Assembly: GCA_964464685.1 (NCBI GenBank)
Contig: CAYXGV010000004.1
Coordinates: 1-44,917 of the forward strand
DNA length: 44,917 nucleotides
Direction of reading: 5' to 3'
Origin: JABIBU01 sp964464685
Lineage (GTDB): Bacteria > Patescibacteriota > Patescibacteriia > Magasanikbacterales > UBA922
Shown here: piece after piece, positions 7,539 to 15,087 of the stretch
How positions within the stretch are numbered: position 1 is the first letter of the stretch
How the letters are laid out: each line of letters begins with the position of its first letter
Notes under the pieces: generated by a model
Database searches by the model: none
The model's input: the letters and a program-made list of their open reading frames with translations, nothing else
What the model was told of the DNA's origin: nothing
Translations under genes and position numbers: made by a program

Positions 7539-8012
7539 ATGACAATTGGAATTGTATTAGCAATCGTCGGAGCAGCTCTAGCTGTTATTTTGGCTGGAAC
7601 TGGATCAGTTATTGGCATGGGACTTGCCGGTCAAGCAGCCGCTGGGGTTGTTTCAGAAAACCCAGAAAAATTTGGTAAAGCACTTATTTTAAATGCTTTG
7701 CCTGGTACACAAGGAATTTACGGTTTTTTAGGAGCAATTTTAGTGTTACAAAAAGTTGGTTTATTAGGTGGTACAATATTAGAAATTTCAACAGGAACAG
7801 GATTGGCATTACTTTTCGCCTGTTTGCCAGTTGCTTTGGCAGGTCTTTCTTCTGGAATTTTTCAAGGAAAAGTATCAGTTGCCGGTATGGGTATTCTAGC
7901 TAAAAAACCAGAAGAGGTAGGTAAGGCCATGATTTTATCAGCTATGGTAGAAACTTATGCCGTGCTTGGTTTATTAGCTACTATTTTGATAGTTATTTTT
8001 GTCGCTGTTTAG
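7539..8012 (+). CDS. ntpK: V-type ATPase subunit K (rotor proteolipid), Na+ type
   Basis: A 157-aa double-hairpin proteolipid with four membrane helices that forms the rotor ring. The ion-binding Glu138 lies in MVETYAVLG of helix 4. Residues matching the Na+ ligands of E. hirae NtpK are all present: Leu54, Thr57 and Gln58 in LPGTQG, Gln109 in GIFQGKV, and Glu138. Only the second hairpin carries the carboxylate, as in other 16-kDa proteolipids. This points to Na+ rather than H+ coupling. The gap from ntpI is 53 bases of AT-rich DNA. Confidence 0.96.
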   Translation: MTIGIVLAIVGAALAVILAGTGSVIGMGLAGQAAAGVVSENPEKFGKALILNALPGTQGIYGFLGAILVLQKVGLLGGTILEISTGTGLALLFACLPVALAGLSSGIFQGKVSVAGMGILAKKPEEVGKAMILSAMVETYAVLGLLATILIVIFVAV

Positions 8013-8058
8013 TATATTATTAAGCATTTTTTTGCTATAGTTAGAATAACATTAGATT

Positions 8059-8685
8059 ATGTCACTTAACAACATTCTAAACACAATTAAACAAGATGCC
8101 GAAAAAGAAATTGAAAAGATAGAAAAGGATAGTGAACAGAAAATAAAAGAAATGAAAAATAAATACATTTCTTTGTTAGAAGAAGCAGGAAAAAAAGTAG
8201 TGGAAGAAGCAAAATTGATGGCTGAAAAGAAAATGGAACAAAAAAAATTCAAAGTTAAAAGTGAGATGAATTCTCAAATTTTACAAACCAAAAAACAAAT
8301 CATGGATGAAGTGTTTGTCAAATCCGTTTCAACTTTAGCTTCTTTGGGTATAGATGAACAAAGAAAAATACTTGAATTTTTAATCAAATTTTTACCCAAA
8401 GTAAAAGATGGTAAAATTAATGCCACAAAAAATTCTCTAGTATTAATTAAGGATATATGTAAATCAATCGGATCTGATTTTGAAATCACTACCGATAAAG
8501 TTGATGGCGAGGGTGGTTTTATATTTATTTCTCCAAAATTGGAAATAAATGACCTCTATAAAACGTTAGTTGATTTAGTTAGAGAAGATGTTGAAACAAA
8601 AGTAGCAGAAATTTTGTTTACCCAAGCACCAATTGGTGCTGGGTTTACCCAAGCATCAAAGCCCCTGACCGAGTTGGAGGCGTAA
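8059..8685 (+). CDS. ntpE: V-type ATPase subunit E (peripheral stalk)
   Basis: Stalk subunit that connects the A/B head to subunit I. The first 80 residues are a Lys/Glu-rich coiled coil (NTIKQDAEKEIEKIEKD), and the C-terminal part is the globular head-binding domain (DGEGGFIFISPK, then LVREDVETKVAEILF). The family normally ends about here; the last roughly 24 residues, after EILF, are encoded by an ACCCAAGCACC/GGTGCTGGGT palindrome and a second partial copy, so the tail looks repeat-derived. Length is 208 aa. Confidence 0.9.
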   Translation: MSLNNILNTIKQDAEKEIEKIEKDSEQKIKEMKNKYISLLEEAGKKVVEEAKLMAEKKMEQKKFKVKSEMNSQILQTKKQIMDEVFVKSVSTLASLGIDEQRKILEFLIKFLPKVKDGKINATKNSLVLIKDICKSIGSDFEITTDKVDGEGGFIFISPKLEINDLYKTLVDLVREDVETKVAEILFTQAPIGAGFTQASKPLTELEA

Positions 8686-8712
8686 ATAAAACAGTTTAGT
8701 GCTGGGTTTATT
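8617..8712. repeat. F5 palindromes at the 3' end of ntpE
   Basis: ACCCAAGCACC-AATT-GGTGCTGGGT occupies 8620-8644, and the arms recur as TTTACCCAAGCATC (8645-8658) and AGTGCTGGGTTTA (about 8697-8709). The same family lies twice inside the helicase gene at 18701-18782 and 19347-19385. Confidence 0.7.
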
Positions 8713-8729
8713 AAAGAGTATATATTTTT

Positions 8730-9716
8730 ATGGCTGATTATCCTTATATAATGGGAGTATTAAGAAGTCTGGAAAAAAGATTACTTAATGCCACAGATTT
8801 AGAAAGAATGATAGATGCTCCAAATGTGGAAGCTACTTTTCGTGTTTTTAATGACACAGAATATGCTGATAACTTATTGGACGTTACACCACAGGAATAT
8901 AAGAAGGCGCTTGATGATGATCTTAAACAGACATACGAATTGTATAAACAAATGATAGCTGATAAAAATCTATTTGAATTTTTATTTGTTAGATATGATT
9001 TTCACAACATAAAGCTTTCTTTTAAAGCTAAGTATAGTGGAAAAATTTCTTCTGAATATGAAAGTAAACTCGGCTTGGTAGAACCTGAAAAAATTCGTAA
9101 ATATATATTAGAAACAAATGCTGATTCTCCTTCTAATAAACTAAAGATAGTCATAGATAATGCAAATAAATTGTTTGAACAAAATAATAAACCCCATTAT
9201 ATTGATAATATATTGGACAAGGAATTATTTAACTATCTTGGGGATTTAACTAAAAAAATTAACAATGTTTTTATCAACAATTTCCTAAAATTACAGATTG
9301 ATCTCGTTAATATAAAAATATTGTTAAGAACAAAGTTAATGAACAAGGAAGTTTTATTCTTGCAAAATGAATTGATCGATGGTGGTTCTAGGACAATAAA
9401 CAATTTTATTGCTTTATTTGAAACTGATATCAAAACTATCATAAAAACTCTGGAAAAATATTTTGATAATAATTTGAAAACAATACTTGAAGAATATGAG
9501 AAAGATCAAGTTTTACCTAAATTAGAAAAAGCATTTGAAGAATATGAACTTAATTATCTAAAACAAACAAAAAGATTTAACTACGGTCCGGAATTGGTGG
9601 TGGCTTACTATTATGCCAAAAAGAACGCGATTAGAAATGTCAGATTAATAATGACAGGAAAACTAAATGGAATTAGTCCAGAAGAAATAAGACAACGCAT
9701 TAGACAATTATGGTAA
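8730..9716 (+). CDS. ntpC: V-type ATPase subunit C (central-stalk/rotor adaptor)
   Basis: Subunit C (eukaryotic d) sits on the K ring and couples it to the D/F shaft. The N-terminal YPYIMGVLRSLEKRLL and the later FEFLFVRYDFHNIKL (about residues 80-95) and RTKLMNKE (about 200) are family motifs, and the length of 328 aa is usual. It is soluble and helical, with no catalytic site. It lies between E and F as in E. hirae. Confidence 0.92.
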   Translation: MADYPYIMGVLRSLEKRLLNATDLERMIDAPNVEATFRVFNDTEYADNLLDVTPQEYKKALDDDLKQTYELYKQMIADKNLFEFLFVRYDFHNIKLSFKAKYSGKISSEYESKLGLVEPEKIRKYILETNADSPSNKLKIVIDNANKLFEQNNKPHYIDNILDKELFNYLGDLTKKINNVFINNFLKLQIDLVNIKILLRTKLMNKEVLFLQNELIDGGSRTINNFIALFETDIKTIIKTLEKYFDNNLKTILEEYEKDQVLPKLEKAFEEYELNYLKQTKRFNYGPELVVAYYYAKKNAIRNVRLIMTGKLNGISPEEIRQRIRQLW

Positions 9717-9734
9717 TCAAAAAGGAAAAAATCT

Positions 9735-10067
9735 ATGGAAAATACTGAACAATACAAAATGGCAATAATCGGATCACCCGACTCTGTTTTGGGTTGGCAG
9801 GCCTTAGGGCTTGTGGCCTTTGGCGTTTTGAATAAAGAAGATATCGTTAATGCATTGAAAGAAATTCAAGGTGATAATTATGCGATTGTTTTTATGACAG
9901 AAGATTGGTATCAAGAAGTACCAGAAGAAATTAACAAATTACAACAAAAAGCATTGCCCGCCATTATTTCTGTTCCATCACAACAAGGAAGTACTGGTGC
10001 TGCTCTAAAAAATTTACGTAAGATTGTAGAGCAGGCAGTTGGCAGTGATATTTTATTTAATAAATAA
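9735..10067 (+). CDS. ntpG: V-type ATPase subunit F (central stalk)
   Basis: A 110-aa Rossmann-like protein that forms the shaft with subunit D. MAIIGSPDSVLGWQALGL at residues 9-26 and the C-terminal PALPAIISVPSQQGS-like region (LPAIISVPSQQGS, about 77-89) are characteristic. AAGGA lies about nine bases before the ATG (9722-9726), one of the few reasonable Shine-Dalgarno sites in the window. Confidence 0.93.
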   Translation: MENTEQYKMAIIGSPDSVLGWQALGLVAFGVLNKEDIVNALKEIQGDNYAIVFMTEDWYQEVPEEINKLQQKALPAIISVPSQQGSTGAALKNLRKIVEQAVGSDILFNK

Positions 10068-10085
10068 AACATATAATATTTACAT

Positions 10086-11849
10086 ATGCAAGAAGGAATA
10101 ATTACAAAAGTAGCAGGCCCATTAGTAATTGCCAAGGGCATGCAAGGAGCACAGATGTACGAAGTCGTAAAAGTTTCTAATGAAAAACTGACAGGTGAAA
10201 TTATTGAATTAAATGGTGATGATGCCTATATTCAAGTTTACGAAGAAACTTCTGGCATTGGTCCCGGGGAATCGGTTTACAGGACAGGAGAATCACTTTC
10301 AGTGGAGCTTGGTCCGGGTTTATTACAATCATTCTATGATGGTATTCAGCGACCTCTAAAAGTTTTAGAAAAAAAAGCTGGTGCTTATATTACTCGCGGT
10401 ATTGAAGCCGAAGGTTTAGACAAAGAAAAAAAATGGAAAATAAAAGCAGTGGTTAAAGTTGGTGACAAAGTGATGGCTGGTGATATCCTAGGTACGGTAC
10501 AAGAAACTGAATTAATTCAACACAGGGTAATGGTTCCACCAACTATAAAATCAGGTAAGATCAAAAGCATTGAATCCGGTGATTTTACAGTAATTGAAAC
10601 GATTGCTGTTATTACAGATATGGAAGGAAAGGATCATAGTGTTACTATGATGCAAAAATGGGCTATTCGTCAACCTCGTCCAATTACTGAAAAAAAAGCG
10701 CCAACCGAACCTCTACTGACTGGCCAACGAGTAATTGATACCTTTTTTCCTGTGACAAAAGGTGGAGCCGCCTGTGTGCCAGGTCCTTTTGGTGCTGGAA
10801 AAACTGTTGTTCAGCATCAATTAGCAAAATGGTCTGATGCTGATATTATTTTATTTATTGGTTGCGGAGAAAGAGGAAATGAAATGACAGATGTATTAAT
10901 TGAATTTCCTGAATTAAAAGATCCAAAGTCAGGCAAACCTTTGATGCAGAGAACTGTTTTAATTGCTAATACTTCAAATATGCCAGTTGCTGCTCGTGAA
11001 GCATCTGTATATACCGGAATTACTATAGCTGAATATTTTCGCGACATGGGTTATAACGTAGCTTTGATGGCTGATTCAACTAGTCGTTGGGCTGAAGCAA
11101 TGCGTGAAATTTCCGGACGGTTGGAAGAAATGCCTGGCGAAGAAGGTTATCCAGCCTATCTCGGTTCGCGTACAGCCGCTTTTTACGAACGGGCTGGTAA
11201 TGTCATTTGTCTCGGGTCTGAAGGAAGAAAAGGATCTTTAACTGTTGTTGGTGCGGTTTCTCCTCCTGGTGGAGACTTATCCGAACCAGTAACTCAAAAT
11301 ACTTTGCGTGTCACTAAAGTATTTTGGGGATTGGATAGTTCCCTAGCTTACAGAAGACATTTTCCATCAATAAATTGGTTAAACTCATACTCCTTGTATG
11401 TAGATAATATTAAGGGTTACATTTGTGAACACGCAGGAGAAGATTGGCCTGAATTACAAGTAAAAGCAATGAGTTTGTTGCAAGAAGAAGCTAAATTAGA
11501 TGAAATTGTTCGTTTGGTTGGTCTTGATGCACTTTCCTCAAAAGAGCAATTAGTTCTTGATACAGCCAAATCACTTCGTGAAGACTTTTTACAACAGAAT
11601 GCTTTTGATGAAATTGATACCTATACCTCGCTGAAAAAACAGTATAAAATGTTAAAATTAATTATGTTTTTTCACCATAAAGGCATGGAAGCAGTTGAAG
11701 CTGGAATTGAATTGGCCAACATTATTTCTTTACCAGTTAAAGAAAAAATTGGACGTTTGAAAATGATACTTGAACAAGAATTACAAAAATTTGATGAAAT
11801 TACTAAAGAAATAGAAGAATCAATTGCAAAATTAAAAATTAAAAATTAA
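10086..11849 (+). CDS. ntpA: V-type ATPase catalytic subunit A
   Basis: ATP-hydrolysing (or synthesising) subunit. Walker A reads GPFGAGKT at residues 233-240; the A-type bulge domain lies at about 115-180, and RGNEMTDVL, STSRWAEAMREISGRLEEMPGEEGYPAYL-like motifs follow (GERGNE at about 259, SRWAEAMREISGR at about 330). Length of 587 aa is normal. TATAAT lies at about 10072-10077, eight bases before the start codon; this could act as an internal leaderless promoter, but no -35 box supports it. Confidence 0.98.
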   Translation: MQEGIITKVAGPLVIAKGMQGAQMYEVVKVSNEKLTGEIIELNGDDAYIQVYEETSGIGPGESVYRTGESLSVELGPGLLQSFYDGIQRPLKVLEKKAGAYITRGIEAEGLDKEKKWKIKAVVKVGDKVMAGDILGTVQETELIQHRVMVPPTIKSGKIKSIESGDFTVIETIAVITDMEGKDHSVTMMQKWAIRQPRPITEKKAPTEPLLTGQRVIDTFFPVTKGGAACVPGPFGAGKTVVQHQLAKWSDADIILFIGCGERGNEMTDVLIEFPELKDPKSGKPLMQRTVLIANTSNMPVAAREASVYTGITIAEYFRDMGYNVALMADSTSRWAEAMREISGRLEEMPGEEGYPAYLGSRTAAFYERAGNVICLGSEGRKGSLTVVGAVSPPGGDLSEPVTQNTLRVTKVFWGLDSSLAYRRHFPSINWLNSYSLYVDNIKGYICEHAGEDWPELQVKAMSLLQEEAKLDEIVRLVGLDALSSKEQLVLDTAKSLREDFLQQNAFDEIDTYTSLKKQYKMLKLIMFFHHKGMEAVEAGIELANIISLPVKEKIGRLKMILEQELQKFDEITKEIEESIAKLKIKN

Positions 11850-11859
11850 TATTGTTTTT

Positions 11860-13224
11860 ATGCTTAAAGAATATAAAACATTAAAAAAAATCTCTGGTCC
11901 ACTTCTAATAGTTGAGGCCATTGAGAATGTTAAGTATGAAGAAATGGTGGAGATTGAATTACCAAATGGCGAAAAAAGACGTGGACGTGTGTTGGAGGTG
12001 ACTGACAAAAAAGCTGTGGTACAAATGTTTGAAGACAACAGAGGTCTTCAACTTGCAGGGTGTAAAGCTAAATTTTTAGGTAAGACCATGGAAATTGGAG
12101 TATCGCTTGAAATGTTGGGAAGAGTTTTTTCTGGTGCTGGTGAACCGCGTGATGGTGGACCTAAAATTATTCCAGAGAAAAAATTAGACATTAACGGCAA
12201 CCCGATCAATCCATTTGCCAGAGATTTTCCTAACGATTTTATTCAAACCGGAATTTCAACAATTGATGGCATGAACACGCTGGTGCGTGGACAAAAATTG
12301 CCTATTTTTTCTGGTGCTGGTTTACCACACAATGAATTGGCAGCGCAGATTGCGCGTCAAGCGAAAGTAACTGATGGTTCAGAATTTGCAGTAGTTTTTT
12401 GTGCCATGGGTATTACCTTTGAAGAATCTGAATATTTTATTAACGAATTTAAACAAACCGGAGCGATTGAACGAGCTGCTTTGTTTATTAACTTAGCTGA
12501 TGATCCAGTAGTTGAACGTATTACTCTGCCTCGTATTGCTTTGACCACAGCTGAATATTTGGCTTTTGAAAAAGGATTACACGTCTTGGTTATTTTGACT
12601 GACATGACAAATTATTGTGAGGCCTTGCGTGAGGTATCGGCTGCTCGTAAAGAAATTCCTGGACGCCGTGGTTATCCTGGTTATTTGTATAGTGACTTAT
12701 CAACGATCTACGAACGAGCAGGTAGAATTAAAGGCAAAAAGGGTTCTATTACCCAAATTCCTATTTTAACCATGCCTGAAGATGACAAAACTCATCCAAT
12801 TCCAGATTTGACTGGCTACATTACCGAAGGACAATTTATGATGTCTCGTCAATTACATAAAAAAGGTATTTATCCACCAGTAGATGTTTTACCATCATTA
12901 TCTCGTTTGATGCCTAAGGGAATTGGGGATGGTAAAACTCGGGAAGATCATTCAGGAGTATCAAATCAATTATTTGCCTCTTATGCTCGCGGTAAAGAAG
13001 CAAAAGAATTAGCTATTATTTTAGGCGAGTCAGCACTGTCTGATGATGATAAAAAATTTGCTAAATTTGCCGATGCTTTTGAAGACAAATTCGTTCGTCA
13101 AAATCAAGCCGATGATAGAACTATTGAAGAAACTCTTAATTTAGGTTGGGAACTTATGAAAATTCTACCCAAAAAAGAATTGAAAAGAGTAAAAGAAGCT
13201 CATATTGCTAAGTATTTAATTTAA
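11860..13224 (+). CDS. ntpB: V-type ATPase regulatory subunit B
   Basis: Non-catalytic nucleotide-binding partner of A. Family motifs include DGMNTLVRGQKLPIFSGAGLPHN (lacking a true P-loop) at about residues 137-160, YFINEFKQTGAIER, the EVSAARKEIPGRRGYPGYLYSDL region (about 258-280), and the C-terminal PSLSRLMPKGIG. Length is 454 aa. It starts 11 bases after ntpA. Confidence 0.98.
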   Translation: MLKEYKTLKKISGPLLIVEAIENVKYEEMVEIELPNGEKRRGRVLEVTDKKAVVQMFEDNRGLQLAGCKAKFLGKTMEIGVSLEMLGRVFSGAGEPRDGGPKIIPEKKLDINGNPINPFARDFPNDFIQTGISTIDGMNTLVRGQKLPIFSGAGLPHNELAAQIARQAKVTDGSEFAVVFCAMGITFEESEYFINEFKQTGAIERAALFINLADDPVVERITLPRIALTTAEYLAFEKGLHVLVILTDMTNYCEALREVSAARKEIPGRRGYPGYLYSDLSTIYERAGRIKGKKGSITQIPILTMPEDDKTHPIPDLTGYITEGQFMMSRQLHKKGIYPPVDVLPSLSRLMPKGIGDGKTREDHSGVSNQLFASYARGKEAKELAIILGESALSDDDKKFAKFADAFEDKFVRQNQADDRTIEETLNLGWELMKILPKKELKRVKEAHIAKYLI

Positions 13225-13242
13225 TACTCCATTTTGTTTTTT

Positions 13243-13875
13243 ATGAAGATGAACATCAATCCAACTCGCATGGAGCTACTTGAGCTCAAAAAGAAAATTG
13301 GTACAGCCATGCGGGGTCATAAATTGCTAAAAGAAAAGCGGGATGGTCTCATGAAGCAATTTTTATCAACCATAAAAGAAGCCCGAACGCTTCGAGAAAT
13401 TATAGAAGAAAAGTTAGGGATGGCTTTTAAGTCATTTATTTTTGCTTCAGCTGATATGCGTCCGGAAGTAATGCAAGAAGCTTTGTTATATACTTCTAAA
13501 AAAGCTAGTTTGAGTGTTTCTACTAAAAATATCATGAGTGTGCACGTGCCTGAATTTGATTATAAATCCGAAGGAGATTTTTTAAGCTATAGTTTAGCTA
13601 CCACCAGTGGAGAATTGGATGGATCATTAAAAATCTTCTCCGAGGTTTTGGAAGATATGATTAAATTGGCTCAAATAGAACATTCAGCTAAACTGATGGC
13701 TCAAGAAATTGAAAAAACTCGTCGTCGTGTTAATGCTCTTGAATATGTCTTTATTCCCTCAATGGGAGAGACAATTAAATACATCACCGCCAAACTAAAC
13801 GAACAAGAACGAGGAACTACCGCTGCTTTGATGAGGGTAAAATCTATGATTATAGAAGCGGAAGCAAGTTTATAA
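13243..13875 (+). CDS. ntpD: V-type ATPase subunit D (central shaft)
   Basis: The shaft subunit, with two long antiparallel helices at the ends. The N-terminus NINPTRMELLELKKKI and the C-terminal ARRRVNALE-like motif (TRRRVNALEYVFIP, about residues 163-176) are diagnostic. The ATG at 13243 was chosen over a TTG at 13234; it gives 210 aa. It is the last gene of the operon; no clear T-tailed hairpin follows, and the next promoter appears at 13918. Confidence 0.96.
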   Translation: MKMNINPTRMELLELKKKIGTAMRGHKLLKEKRDGLMKQFLSTIKEARTLREIIEEKLGMAFKSFIFASADMRPEVMQEALLYTSKKASLSVSTKNIMSVHVPEFDYKSEGDFLSYSLATTSGELDGSLKIFSEVLEDMIKLAQIEHSAKLMAQEIEKTRRRVNALEYVFIPSMGETIKYITAKLNEQERGTTAALMRVKSMIIEAEASL

Positions 13876-13917
13876 TAAAATAATTTTATTTAGACAGATT
13901 TATCCACAGTTTCAATT

Positions 13918-13945
13918 TTGTTTTATTTCCATTTCAGATTATAAT
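13918..13945 (+). promoter_or_regulatory. Promoter of the cysteine-rich gene pair
   Basis: TTGTTT (13918-13923), 16 bases, TATAAT (13940-13945). Confidence 0.6.
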
Positions 13946-13983
13946 TATAGTATCTTGGGTTTAATTTATTAATATACTAAAAT

Positions 13984-14124
13984 ATGCAGTGTAAAAAATG
14001 TGGTGTAGAAGTTACTGATGAAACAATGTTTTGTCAGGATTGCAATTGTTGTAATGAGTGTTGTGAATGTGAAAAAGCTGATTGCGAAAGCAATTGTTCC
14101 GACTGTGGCTGTAATTGTCACTAA
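13984..14124 (+). CDS. Metallothionein-like cysteine-rich peptide (46 aa)
   Basis: The 46-residue ORF holds 14 Cys. Residues 3-20 form a zinc-ribbon-like pair (C3xxC6 and C17xxC20); residues 20-45 are packed with Cys (20, 22, 23, 26, 27, 29, 34, 38, 41, 43, 45), giving CxC, CC and CxxC spacings seen in metallothioneins. The last residue is His. Binding of Zn2+ or other soft metals is the likely property, though no specific family can be named. It has its own promoter and lies 14 bases before a second CxxC protein, so the two are probably co-transcribed. Its small size could make it easy to overlook. Confidence 0.75.
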   Translation: MQCKKCGVEVTDETMFCQDCNCCNECCECEKADCESNCSDCGCNCH

Positions 14125-14138
14125 GCTTTAAAATAAAT

Positions 14139-14318
14139 ATGGAAGATGAACTAATCTTATGCTCTGAATGTGGAGCAGTTCTCCTAGAAGACGAAGTCTG
14201 CCCAAAATGCAATCGTTGTGGTGATTGTTGTGCCTGCTATGAAACAGAGGATATTTTATCTGATGATTCCACTGAGGCCGATTCTCCAGACGAAGACGAA
14301 GGTGAAGATGAGAAATAA
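14139..14318 (+). CDS. Small zinc-ribbon protein with acidic tail (59 aa)
   Basis: The N-terminal half has C8xxC11 and then C21xxC24xxC27xxC30C31xC33, a zinc-ribbon followed by a Cys cluster; the C-terminal 20 residues are almost all Asp, Glu and Ser. The ATG at 14139 is used; an upstream TTG (14115) overlaps the previous gene's end. It pairs with the metallothionein-like gene and shares the CxxC/Cys-cluster design, suggesting duplication or joint metal handling. A very strong terminator follows. Confidence 0.75.
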   Translation: MEDELILCSECGAVLLEDEVCPKCNRCGDCCACYETEDILSDDSTEADSPDEDEGEDEK

Positions 14319-14330
14319 ATAATTTAAAAA

Positions 14331-14365
14331 ATAAATAGACGCGAAAAACGCGTCTATTTATTTTT
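14331..14365 (+). terminator. Strong terminator after the Cys-rich pair
   Basis: A 13-bp stem, ATAAATAGACGCG (14331-14343) with CGCGTCTATTTAT (14349-14361), loop AAAAA, followed by TTTT. Confidence 0.9.
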
Positions 14366-14397
14366 AAATAATATATAATACTTATCAACAACTAGAC

Positions 14398-14426
14398 TTG
14401 AAAAATATTTGGTTTTGTGGTATTTT
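14398..14426 (+). promoter_or_regulatory. Promoter of the third orphan gene
   Basis: TTGAAA (14398-14403), 17 bases, TATTTT (14421-14426). Confidence 0.55.
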
Positions 14427-14463
14427 GTTTTTAACAATGTTCATTCACATGGGGGAAGATAAA

Positions 14464-14763
14464 ATGCAAACGAAACTGAAAGATCTGATTGTTCTCACCA
14501 AAACTGGTACTATAGACGCCGGAAAAAGCCGGATCTTTTGTCACAAAGCGACTCCAGTAGTTGCAGTGACACTTGCCCAGTGTATTGAAAATTACACTAA
14601 TGCTGTGGCTCGTGGAAACAAAAGAAGTAGGTGTTTTATATGTCGTATTGGGAGACAACGGAGGGCGGAATTTAGCGAGGATAAGATTGACAATCCGAGT
14701 CTTCTCCCAATTGACGATGCGGGTGATCGAATGGTTGCCCAAGCCGGTCGCATCTCTCTCTAG
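14464..14763 (+). CDS. Orphan protein, 99 aa
   Basis: Not recognised. It is a soluble-looking, basic protein with two Cys-containing stretches (IFCHKA; RCFICRIGRQRR). The start at 14464 follows GGGGGA (14451-14456), the leader also found before the orphan genes at 96 and 4052; an in-frame ATG at 14449 would add five residues. It has its own promoter and is followed by hairpins at 14780 and 14827. An ORF on the opposite strand (14431-14820) covers the same DNA, but it lacks a promoter or leader. Coding is therefore probable but not certain. Confidence 0.5.
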   Translation: MQTKLKDLIVLTKTGTIDAGKSRIFCHKATPVVAVTLAQCIENYTNAVARGNKRSRCFICRIGRQRRAEFSEDKIDNPSLLPIDDAGDRMVAQAGRISL

Positions 14764-14779
14764 ACGAGTAGCGTTGGTT

Positions 14780-14807
14780 GGGAAGGGCACCAAGTCGTGC
14801 CCTTCCC
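14780..14807 (+). terminator. GC-rich hairpin after the third orphan gene
   Basis: GGGAAGGGCAC (14780-14790), loop CAAGTC, GTGCCCTTCCC (14797-14807). There is no T-run on the plus strand, so it may act as a 3' stabilising hairpin rather than a terminator. Confidence 0.5.
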
Positions 14808-14826
14808 CAAAAATTTTCAACTAACG

Positions 14827-14855
14827 AACAGCCAATCGGCTGTTATTTTTTATTT
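14827..14855 (+). terminator. Rho-independent terminator
   Basis: AACAGCC (14827-14833), loop AATC, GGCTGTT (14838-14844), then ATTTTTTATTTT. Confidence 0.8.
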
Positions 14856-14892
14856 TAAAATGGTAAAATATAATTATTAGTTTAAAATAAAT

Positions 14893-15077
14893 CACATTCC
14901 CCTCTAAAGAGGGGAATTCACTAGATACGATGTAACATTTTTGCTAATTTAACGTCTTCTATTGTATAACCCGGCTTAAAAACGGGTTTAAGATTTTATG
15001 TAATGTAACTCAAACCTTTAGGTTTGACAGCATTAATGCGTCAACATACGAGTCAGGCCTAAAGGCCTGAGTTACAT
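14893..15077. repeat. Cluster of palindromes before the ABC transporter
   Basis: This gene-free stretch of about 220 bases holds several hairpins: ATTCCCCTCTAAAGAGGGGAAT (palindromic, near 14895-14916), ACCCGGC/..CGGGTT near 14970, CAAACCTTTAGGTTTG near 15011, and CAGGCCTAAAGGCCTG near 15053. ATGTAACTCA (about 15000) and TGAGTTACAT (about 15068) form an outer inverted repeat. A relative of the CAAACCTTTAGGTTTG unit occurs at about 23680. No clear promoter was found. Confidence 0.65.
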
Positions 15078-15087
15078 TTTTTAGACT

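Noticed and set aside
10072..10085. Internal promoter (TATAAT) before ntpA
   Set aside because: No -35 box, and the AT-rich gaps of this operon give such hexamers by chance.
14431..14820. 129-aa ORF on the minus strand opposite the third orphan gene
   Set aside because: No promoter or leader signal on that strand; the plus-strand ORF has a spaced promoter, GGGGGA leader and terminator.
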